A stretch of DNA of 64,000 nt from Pterobdella sp. o SKG-2022 (lineage: Eukaryota; Annelida; Clitellata; Hirudinida; Piscicolidae), in assembly GCA_964035795.1 (NCBI GenBank), contig OZ038324.1, positions 10,388,772 through 10,452,771 on the forward strand. The letters run 5' to 3'. Below, piece after piece: positions 12,601-24,500 of the stretch. The stretch's first letter is position 1; each line of letters starts with the position of its first letter. A program made the position numbers and the translations under genes. A model generated the notes under the pieces. That model had not been told where the DNA came from. It saw nothing but the letters and a program-made list of their open reading frames with translations, and searched no databases.

Positions 12601-15563
12601 TTTGAAGACAGGGGTGTCACGAATTTCAAGAAAGGTTTTTGCGGTTCGTTTCTATGTTTTACAGTTTTTCAATTCAAACATGAAAGATCTTTTAATATCT
12701 TCTCTCTCCACAGACTCGTGCTCAACCACATTCTGCCCCCACCACGCAATTTGTGACTCCCTCATCAATTCCACCACTCCCATGTGCGTGTGTCCTTCCA
12801 GTTGCCTGCAGGTTTCAATCTCTCTTCACTCCATCGCAGTTTTCATTGCACCACGCGTTTATGTAGAAACATAAAGAGATGCTATTTGCATGCATAACTT
12901 AACCTCAGCACCATCTCCACACACCTCCACTCAACATCCATCTCTTAATCACATTTTTGATTGTTTTGCATGCATATTCCATCAAAACTTCATAAACAAA
13001 TATTCTATCGAAATTTCATAAATAAATATTTTCCGAATTCAACGATTAATCAAAAGTGGAAAAGTATTTCCTCCAAACTGACCCTGAAAACTAGGTCAGA
13101 GATGAAGTATGTGGCTCCGACGGACTGACCTACTTAAGCGCCTGCCACCTTGCCATGAAGGCTTGCAGCACCAGGACTAATATCATTGTGCTTCATAGAG
13201 GGGTGTGCCAAGGTAGGGGAGTGGGGAAGTAGGTCAGGATATGGGTTTCTTGTAGTTCAAAAAAATGTAGTTGTAGATTGGGAGAATTTGGATACAAGGC
13301 TAAATAATGCGAGGAAAAAGTGTATTGCATCGCGATTGATTGCCTGTAATCATTGGAATGCATTTTTAATCAAAACTATAAAGCCTTCATTCTTTAAACT
13401 TTGAAAACGATTTTTTCAAGAGATTAAATAAAATTTCATTGAAAAATATATTCAGAGCTCAATTTGAATGAGTCACAAAAACTCTTGCAGTATTGCGATG
13501 CTGTAAACGTTTGTCATGCCGTGCCATTAAGCTGAATCACTTTTTGCACTAATGAATTTTTCCACATTTCTGACCTTCTCGTTGCTCAAAAAGCCTTTTT
13601 GACGTCCATTAAATCGAGTTGAAACTTTTATTTAATTACCTCTTCTTTATTATAGGCGTAAACTTACTATAAATACTTTTTATAATACTCTTCTCATCGT
13701 AACAATGATTTTTGAGGCAATGAAAAAGTCGTCGATCATTCTGTCACTAATACTTCCGTCATCACTCTTCTCAAATGGAGATTTTGACGCTATTAAAAAT
13801 GTCTACAATATCTTTAAACACCAAGAGATGAAGAATCACGAGGAAATGTAAATAGAATAAATAATAAATGATCTATCTCTGAAGTCGTAACAGCATAATA
13901 ATCTTGTATCTGAAAATGTTCCTGCATCACACCACCATCTTGTATAATGACCCGAAGGTTGCCAGTTCGCATCAAAATTCCGCTAATTTGACGTTTTCTC
14001 ATCGTCTTATTTTTCAACTTTGAGCGACTAAGTGCGAGCTTCATAACTTCATATTGTAAATTTATGAATAAGGTATATTATGAATAATCAATATATTTTG
14101 TGAATAATTAATATATTATTTTTTTAACGTTTATATAAATATTAGAATAAATTCCTTTTCTCAAGTGTAAATCAAATTTTTGCATTCCTTGCTTCAGTTT
14201 AACAATAATTCGAACGAAAAACTAAAAAATAATATTTCAAAACCGCCAAAATATCTACAAAATCCTAAATGAAACAAACAAAAGATTCGAATCAATTTAA
14301 TTGTAATGAATCTATAATCAAATTAATTCACTGCACATAAAGTCAACTCACCGCACACTCAACACCACATCCACACAACAACACATCCACATCAGGAGGC
14401 CCGTGCAGGGAACCAATGTGCCACCAAAAATGCCCAGTCTGCTCTGATGATCTGCAACCTGTGAGTTCTTTGGCGTCAAATATCAGCTTTAAACTAAATA
14501 AAAATTATTTGAATGTGAAATTATTAAATTCAAGAAAAAAGGGATTTATTCGAGTGGAAACGTACGATTAGAGAGGTAAGAATAAAAATATGATTTGAAT
14601 TATCAGTGATACACGTTTGAAGAATGTTTTGGAGGAGTAGCAAGGAATCGAACCTCTGACTCTTGGTCGGAAGCTCAATTAGCGGTGTTATCTGCACTGA
14701 GATAAATAAGACGCCATGCTGGATTAGAGGCACATGGAGTAGGGAGATGAGTCATTTTTTCAAGTGACTTTGAAGTGTTTTCGATGTATAAATTATTTCT
14801 AAAAGTGAATTTAAATTTTATAAATTATTCAGCAGAGTTTAAAAATTTAATTTGATTGTTTTCATGAGTTTAAGGCGAGAAATTTTGAATATTATATTTA
14901 TTATAATTATAATTATGAATATTATTTGTTAATTTGGAGTCAGTGTAAGCCTTCTTTCTATATAATACTTAATAATCTTCGTATTTTTGGCTCATTTCCA
15001 TAAATGGTCATCACCCTGCATCTCACAAATGGAGCTTTTCAGGAAATGTGCCTTACTTATCAAATGCATCAATGAAGCAATGAAACAAATTATGCCATCC
15101 AAAACATCCATTCCTCCGCAAATGGTGAAATGATTATCACCAACACCGCATCAGCATATAAATGCTCTTTGGTACTAACATGAAGTCATAAAAATGGCGG
15201 TAAGATGAATGTTGAGATATTAACGGTGCACACTGAATCATCTTCAGTCAATCATTTAAGTTGCTTGTGGCAGTCTCCAGAGTTGTGCAAGATTTTTATC
15301 GAATTTCAATTCGAAGTCCATACATACCAAAAACACAAAACCACATCTCCCATCCCTCACCTATCTTCCACACCACATCTTCTACCACTTCACACTACAC
15401 CCCCACCATTCCACACCACCACCTTTCACCCAGATCTGTTCAAACGAGGGTAAAAGCTACAAAAATATATGTTGGTTGAGGAGGGATGCTTGCTTGCACC
15501 AGAGGCTGGTGAGAGTGCTGCATGATGGGCCCTGTAAAGTGGTTGACCACTACCTTTCTATTG
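627..15563 (+). CDS. AGRN: Agrin exon block: six follistatin/Kazal modules
   Basis: Exons by phase and motif: 627-703, 892-1005, 2951-3172, 10483-10662, 11180-11295, 12541-12643, 12714-12811, 13095-13212, 14396-14460 and 15434-15563. They form six follistatin-like modules. Each has a short EGF-like half (C-x-C pattern, e.g. CECPWTC, CSCYTGC, CRCYDNC, CVCPSSC) followed by a Kazal half of the form VCGSDG.TY..EC......C. The second and third modules are single-exon; the others are split by a phase-0 or phase-1 intron between the two halves. In agrins these modules bind growth factors and carry glycosaminoglycan sites. The Kazal halves retain the six-cysteine framework, but I would not infer protease inhibition. 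The sixth module has a short, diverged first half (14396-14460). Its second half keeps the C.NEG.SY variant rather than CGSDG. Confidence 0.88.
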
Positions 15564-18500
15564 GTGAGTTCTTAACTTTTCAACTTTTGTTTAGTTTATT
15601 TTCTGTTTATTGTGGATTTTGTTGGAAGTAGTGTTCGTTCATAGAATGTAATGTGTTTCAGCTTTTAATAAAAGTTTCCAATCGTTTCCACTTTTTTGAG
15701 TTTTTTAATCAGGCAATAAAGAAAGTGAATATTCCCTAGAAAAGCTTTTTTGGTGAACTGTTATTTTCTCAACTCTGCATAAATCTTTGAAAGCTTTTAT
15801 TCTGGAATTTAATTTACCGCCACTAAACACAAATATAAAACTGATTTTGAAGTTATCAAATTTTCTCGAAACCTGCCTACCTCCAGTGTTTATTGGTGCA
15901 ATCAATTTCAAATGAAACGATTTTTATCTTTTCTTTGATGCATTCTGCGGCGAATGATGGCTGCTTGATGAGTGGAAAAAATCAAGCAGTTAAGTAGAAA
16001 ATCAATTTAGGAAAAGAGTTTTGGAACATTTTATGATTAGTTGATGAATTGAGTTTTGAAAACACATCCATGTAAATTTGTGAAGTTTTGCATCGACTTA
16101 TGAAGTTTTCAATGTTTGTTAAGGTGGCGAATACACAGCACTAAAGCATCTGTACAATAATATCATTGAAACACCTCTTCCGCAGAACAAGTGGACCCCG
16201 CGTGTTTCGAGGACCAGTCACACGTCAGTCTCTCCAGCAGACCATGCCCCAGTAACTTTCATGTCCTTCTCGAGATGATAGAACCATTGTATTTAAGTTT
16301 TGTTCGTAAGGTAGACATATTTTTTAAATTCCAATGAGAGTATTGTTGAGTTTTTATTGTTTGGTTTGTTGAATAAAATAGATGACAAAGTGGTATGCCA
16401 GACATTTGCAAAATATTTTATGTTTTTGACATCCAAAAATGACATTTTGAGTGAATACTGATTTATACAGTTGTCCGAGAATTTGAAGCAAATTTCACCA
16501 TTTTTATGCGGAATTATATTTTTTCATTAAACTTCATTTAATTTCTTTGAACATAAAAGATTGCGGCTGTAATCTGATTGGCTCTTACGGGGCATCATGT
16601 GACCCTGTGACCAACCAGTGTGCCTGCAAGCCTGGAGTGGGAGGAGTCAAATGTGATCGGTGTCAAGATGGCTTCTGGGGCTGGGACTCAAAGCTGAAGA
16701 GGTTCAATGGATGTGTGGGTGAGCAAGCCATTTTGTTTCGAAAACAATTCATTTGAAGTCTTTCCATTTAAAAACTAAAACTTCGACTCTACGCAACCTT
16801 CCAAGTCAGATTGTCGATGCAGTTTGTATGGCTCCCTCACCTCTTCATGCCACCCACGCACAGGCCAGTGTCAGTGCAGGATGCACGTGCGTGGAGACAA
16901 GTGCCACTTGTGCTCCAACGGTAGGTCACTCTCCCTGCATGGATGTCTGCATCAAGGTGAGACTTGGAGCCATCTTTGAGTTCAAATTGTTATGATCACA
17001 ACATCACACGCTGTTAAATGATTGGATGGCACAATTGCACTCCAATGACCCCACAGACCCAGCTGGCAACTCGACACTAGAGATGGGAGCAAGCTGCTTG
17101 ACACGTGACCACGCCCACAACATCCTCCTCATCAACAACTGCCCATTTGGAGCTTTCTGCCTCACCATATACCCAAGTCTCACATTTCAAACACCAGAGA
17201 TCAAATATGTTACAGCATTCAACATCCCCTCTTTAGACAAGCACCATTGTGTGTGTGATACCCGATGCCCCACAAAGCATGACCCAAATAACTTGGTGTG
17301 TGCTTCTGACCTCGTGACCTACTTTTCTTCATGTCACGTGAGAATGACGTCATGTCTGATGCAAAAAAACATCGAGATTTTGCACTACGGGCCCTGCTTG
17401 GGTTGGTGTGCTGATGGGAATTTGATATTGTTTATTTTGAATTTAATGAAGAACAAGATAAAAGATAATGAATCAAAAAAAATAAAAAATAGTTAATGAA
17501 TAGTAAAAATAAAAAATATATACTAAAGAATTATTCAGATTATAAATTGATATTTGAAATATTTTAATCTCAAACCGAATAATACAATGATAAATGCCAC
17601 AATAATCACAAAAGATCGACAGAATGATCCAGAAGACACCATTCATCCCACCAATCCACCCTTCCCTCTCTCCACAAGTACAAACTCTCAAATCAATTGA
17701 TGAATTGTTCTGAAACATAAAAGTGCTTTTACAAACATGGACAAATGATTTAAAACTATACATCGTTTTTTTTCGCATCATCATCACCACCACCACACCA
17801 CTACCACCCCACTACCACCCCACTATCACACCACCATCCCACCATCATCACACCACCATACATAACAAACGCAGACTTCTCTAACCGCCAAATCACTCAA
17901 ACATTCAACCCTGATGACTTCATAAAACACACCCTCAACAACTCGAAGCTTATGCCTCTGCAACCATAACCATCATCCCACCCGTCATCACACCCATCAT
18001 CCCACCGCACCCACCAGGCAACCTCTTGGAAGCGTGTTCGAATGGAGAAGACTGCCGCATTTTTGGTGCAGAATGTGATCATGGAGTGTGCAGGTGTGGA
18101 CCAGGGTTCAGAACATCTGCTGTGGGCACTTGTTACAAAAGTCTGTTTTTTTTGTTGTTTTGTGATGTTCTGATGTTATAATTTGTTAGTTTTTATATTA
18201 ATTTTTTACTTTATTGAATTTATTTTTTCGAATTTAATTTTTTTAATGGATTCAATAAGACATTTAAACTAATAACACCCCCCCCCCTCCCAGTAAACGA
18301 GCACACTCCTTCTTTCTCTGCCAAATCTCAAATGACCCTTTTTCTTCAAGAACTTAACACAAATAAGATGAGGATAGAAGTAGGGATAAGACCTTCTTCA
18401 GCCAATGGACTGGTGATGTTTGTGGGAGATCTTGATAACGATTTTATGGTGCTCTACTTTCTCAAAGCTTTCGTCTACTTCAAGTGAGATGTTGCAAAAT

Positions 18501-21500
18501 TGTTTTTGTCATAGAAGTTTTATTTGATGGTTTTTTATGTACAAATCTTCAAATTTCAATTGGGAATATGTAAAAATAAAAATATGTGAACAAAATATGT
18601 TTTGCAGGTTTGACTTGGGCAGTGGTGTGGGAGAGGTGAAGAGCAGGGTGGGTTTTGAGTTGGGGCACAAGTTGCTTATTGTGGCTGAGTTGAAATTGAA
18701 GGAAGTGTTGCTTTCTGTGAAAGGTGAGCGTGTCCATTTAACAGCCTCATCAAGCTTAGATCTGTAGAAATTCTAAATTCACAGAATAAAACAAAAGCAG
18801 TGTAAAACGAACCAAAAACTAATGACCCAACTTCAACAGCTCCTCACCCACCACACCACAGACCTGGATTCCAGGTGGAGTGATCAAGACAGTGTTTCGA
18901 TGCAGACTCCAGGAAGCATGACCTCCCTTAATGTCAAGACACCCGTCAGACTGGGATGCTCAAGAGATCAAGTGTTAGTTTTCTTAATCTTTTGTATGTT
19001 CTGGCTGATTTAAATCTTATGAGACATTTTGCTTTTTAAGATTCATCACCAAGCATTAGTCGCAAGTAATTTCTTTAAAATTTTGAAATTTTAAAGACAT
19101 TTTTTTTAAGGAAATAATTAATTTTCTGTATCAATTACATTTTAAAACCACCATTCCACCATTTGCACCACTCTCACCACCACCTCACCACTACCCCACC
19201 CCCATCTCACCATCACCCTCTAGCACCCAAAAGCACCCAAAGCCTTCCTTCGAAGGATGTTTGTATCATCTCAATATATCCACTCCCAACACATCCATCT
19301 TCTTCCCTCTGTCTAACCTCCCTCTCTCCGCGCTTCTTCACGCTAGTCACATTGGTAGGGTAACAAAAATAACAACAATAGTAATTGTTATATTATTGAT
19401 AATATTTTTATTATTCAATATTGCAAGTGTTTTTCTTATTAGACACATAAATAATAATTATTTTTTTGTTTTTAAATTATACTTCAACTCAGAATGAAAG
19501 GGGTTGATTGCTTAGGAACTGAAATATTAGGCTAATGTGAAACATGGGGAAGTTTGAGAAATTACAAAATCATTAAAAAAAGTTTTCGAAAACAAGAAAG
19601 ATTTTATTCTGTATTTATATTTCACCATCTTTTTTTAGATTACAGATTAATTAGCAAAAAACTTAACCACGTGACACCAAAACTGAGCATAGGACTTGAT
19701 AGCGGAATCAAGCGAGTCTTTGGTATAGGTGGAATAATTGGGAGATGGTCGAGTCAGCTGATGGTTGTGGAAAAGTGGTTTTATTTAGAGAGAAGTGAAA
19801 ATTTTTCGGTGCAATTATCTTTGCCTGTTTTCAGCTCTCAAACATCAACAAGTCTTCGAAAAAATAATTTCAAAACAGTAAAAGATGTCGTATACAAGCC
19901 GTCTGACGCTTGAAAAGTGGCCATGTTTCAAACCGTGTTTCTTCTTATAATAAGTTGATTTTATTAGGTTCCTTAAAAAATTATTTTTTAAATTATGCTC
20001 CAAATTGCAACAATTTGAATAAAATTAATATATGAGTGTGAAATTTACTTTGTAAAATTGCCAAGCCAATGCGCCTTTAAATATTAACATTTTCCAAAAA
20101 TTGAAACAATTAGATTAGAAATATTCGAAATTTCGAGAAAATAATAATTCTGTAATTCTCAAGCAATTTTTTAAAATTCTAAACTCATTCTTCAAAGATT
20201 TTTTATTGAAAAACTTTTTCGAAGGCTGAGCATTACAAAATTTTAAAACTTCTTCACCCCACCATCTCCACCCTCACCCCATCATCTCCACCCTCACCCC
20301 ACCATCTCCACCCTCACCCCATCATCTCCACCCTCACCCCACCATCTCCACCCTCACCCCACCATCTCCACCCTCACCCCATCATCTCCACCCTCACCCC
20401 ACCATCTCCACCCTCACCCCACCATCGCCACCCTCACCCCACCATCTCCACCCTCACTCCACCATCTCCACCCTCACCCCACCATCTCCACCCTCACCCC
20501 ACCATCTCCACCCTCACCCCACCATCGCCACCTTCACCCCACCATCGCCACCCTCACCCCACCATCTCCACCCTCACCCCATCATCTCCACCCTCACCCC
20601 ACCATCTCCACCCTCACCCCACCATCTCCACCCTCACCCCATCATCTCCACCCTCACCCCACCATCTCCACCCTCACCCCACCATCGCCACCTTCACCCC
20701 ACCATCTCCACCCTCACTCCACCATCTCCACCCTCACCCCACCATCTCCACCCTCACCCCACCATCTCCACCCTCACCCCACCATCGCCACCTTCACCCC
20801 ACCATCGCCACCCTCACCCCACCATCTCCACCCTCACCCCACCATCTCCACCCTCACCCCACCATCGCCACCCTCACCCCACCATCGCCACCCTCACCCC
20901 ACCATCGCCACCCTCACCCCACCATCTCCACCCTCACCCCACCATCGCCACCCTCACTCCACCATCGCCACCCTCACCCCACTATCTCCACCCTCATCCC
21001 ACCATCGCCACCCTCACCCCACCATCTCCACCCTCACCCCACCATCTCCACCCTCACTCCAACCATCTTCATCCTCACTCCAACCATCTTCACCCTCACT
21101 CCAACCATCTCCACCCTCACTCCAACCATCTCTACCCTCACTCTTCCCACCCACCCACAGGGACCTGCCACAGACACCCATGCCACGACACCCCCTGCCA
21201 CCCCACCTCTTCTTGCATTCCCCTCAGCTCTTCTTCTTTCTTTTGCAAGTGCCTTGTTGGACTCTCTGGTATCTACCATTGTTTTTTTAAACTTATGCGC
21301 TTTGTGGCTTAATGTAAAAATATTTTTGGTTTTTCAATACTCACCATTTGTTGTTTCATGCTTGCGTTTGAAGATGGCGTGGAAGATGGTTCAGAATATG
21401 TTGCTAATGAAGCTATTCAGGATTGGCGTGGGCATCCTTCACTCAATTAAGCCCATATCGCGCATGTGCATTGTATTTTATAGTATTGTATTGTATTTGC

Positions 21501-24500
21501 TGCAAGGTTTATTTTTGCTGATTATTTGTGATGTTTGAGCTATTTTTAAATTCCAGGTCAATTTTGTGATCAAATTGCCGACCTTTCTGTTGTGCAGTGT
21601 CCCCAGATGAACGCTCTGATAGGTGAGTATTGGTTCAGGGATGATGTATTTAATGAGGAATGTAAGCAGTACCTTCATCTTCAAACTTGGATCATAATCT
21701 CACTATAACAATGGCAGATGAACTCAAGAAATTAAAAAATTTATCTTTTTGCAAAACCTGTGATATCGATCGTTTACAAAAAAACTTGACTTCTTGTGTC
21801 AAAGGTTAGTGACGAGTTCAGCCTCGAAACTTTTCTTAACAGCCCAAAACTCATAGGTTTCAAAGGTCACAGAGATGGCAAGACACCCTTAAACTCCAGT
21901 TTGCCATGGTTGTTCAAAGGGTCTTCGTACGTCAAAGTGAAGTTGAGCAAAAGCATCTCTCAGTCTTTTTCCTTCGATTTGATTTTCAAATCTTTTTCTT
22001 CTGAAGGTAATTTAGCTGACGTCATTCACCCATCAAATTTTATGTATTTCGATTCTTCCCAGGTATTCTGATGTATGGCAACCAAATAGCTACAAAACCA
22101 TCATCTTCGTCTTCTTCATCATCATCATCTTTTTCTTCATCATCCTCATCTGCAAAGCCACATAAAGGTGATTACTTTTTGTTGGAGTTGCAAGAGCGAC
22201 ACCTACATCTCCACTTCCACCTGGGAGGCAGTGTGGCCCACATCAGGTGAGTTGCATCATCACCCTCCTTCTCTTCCTTATCACTCCATCATCTTTTTTC
22301 TCACCATTCCATCATCTTCCATTTTTCATCACTCCATCATCGTCATCTTCTTCCTCATCACTTCATCACCATCCTTCTCACTATTCCACCATTTTCCTCT
22401 TCATCATCACCACCATTCTTCTCATATGCCCAGGCATGTAACCGCATAAAAGATAATCACTAGATGAAATGTTCAAGACCTAAACCCTCAACAACCCCAC
22501 TGAATATCAAAAAGTTCCCTCATTTCGTTTTCATCAATGTTTTAAAGGCGCAAGAGTAAGACAAAAGTGACCAAAAACCCTGTTGTATTGAGATTGTTCA
22601 TTCAGATCATCAAGACAAACCACCACACTCTTCCCAGCTCAACTTTTATTGCAACTACCAATCTCTCAACACACCCAGGAGTTCAGTGCCGGTGAACCTT
22701 TTTGAGTGGACTCGGGTGCACATCGACAGAGTGAAGCAGTTTGGAAGTCTCACTATCAACTCGCACCCTCCAGACAGAGGTATTGTTTCAAGGAGTATTT
22801 CATAAAATGCTTTCTTGAGTGCTTCTTCGTACAAATTCAAAACCAGGCTTTTTTTGGATGCCTTCATCTTTTGGAAACTAAGTTTTTGTTGCATTCTTTT
22901 TTTCTCATTTTCCAAAAGTTTTTCTCTTTTTTTTATAAAGCAATTCTTTTTGAATAATATTCTTTCTTGAACTTTTCTGCACGACTCGCCTAATGAATGG
23001 ATGAACTGACATTGTGTCTGGCGTAATAAAGACTTCTTACATTAACTCAAAAAGTATTCTTCTCTTACATCACTTTAATTATTCTAATTCATCTCACTCC
23101 GGCAATAAATAATTTTATCGAATGGATGTTGCGATAAAATGAGATATGGCATGAGTTGACGAGGTTTGCACACCGATCTTGTGAGCCGATCTCCAATCCA
23201 AATAATTATGACTCCTTTTTAATGTCACTTAAAAAATTCATTTTTGATTTCATATTCGATTTCAACCTTTCACACTTCCAAGTTTTCATAAAACTTAACC
23301 TTTGATGGAGTAGAATGAACTGGGTAGCACAGAAGTGCGATGTCAAGGAAGAGGTTGTAAGGAGGCTGGAAAGGTCGGAGGCCCCTTCAAGTTGTCAATA
23401 TCACAGCAATAATTTTAGTTTTTCTGGAATTTAATGTTTCCTTAATTTAAAATAACAAGCGTAATTTTATCAGTGAATCTAGTTTTGATATTGGGTATAT
23501 TTTTAGTTATACATATACATAGATGCAAGAACTTTGTATTATGAGAAACATAGCATTAGACACTTCAGAACGCCTTTCATCAAAGAAGCACTTAATACCT
23601 TTAAAAGATAATTTTAATTAAAAAGATTTCTTCCATAATTTACGAGAAAGCAAACGAGTGCTTTGTTAAAATACTTTATGAAATTCGAAACCTTGAGGTT
23701 GATGACTTATAAGAGAGTTTTGAAACGAGAAGAAACTGTAAAACTTAGAAAGACATTCAAAAACAAAATAAAAATTAAATAGATTCAAATTGATTTTAAT
23801 CAATAAAGTAAATAATAAATGTCCACTAATTTGATGAAAGTGGAGCTCCCATTTGAAATTTTCTCCTAAGATATTAAATATACTCATTTTTGGCGTTCTA
23901 ACTTTTACCTCGTAATGTGATGTGGGGTGGTTTTCGAGTGAAAAGTGTAGGCGATCGAGGCATGGAAAATGGAAAAAGCCATGACTTCATGAAATTCTAA
24001 AAATCAATTTTAAGGTGAGCAGTAATTTTTTACTCGGTGAGTGATTCTATTTTTAAAAATTTGATTACTTGGAAATAAGTCAATAAAGAAGGATTTATGC
24101 TTGAGAAATGAAAAAAAAGAAGAAAAAATGTCATGGAGAAGATGAAAAAATGATCATTTTAATTTACTTTGAAAACGTAGATTCTCAAAAATGCCTTGGC
24201 AGCAAAATTTCTTTCCGGCGTATTTAAGGCACAAAACTCTTAAAGATTCGCTGATGCTAACCCATGCAGGCTACAGTTTGGGGGAGCTGAAGGAGCTCAA
24301 CCTGCCGAAGTATGTGTACTTTGGCTCTCAAAACAAGCAAGAAGAGTGGTCTGAGGGTGGGAACAGTTTTATCGGAATCCTGCAAAGAGTGAGTTTTTCT
24401 TTTATTTCACGTGATCATATTTTACATAATTTTCCCATTTTTCAACTAATCTTAATTTTTAAAAGTTGATATTCCAAACATAATGATGTGCAACAACATC

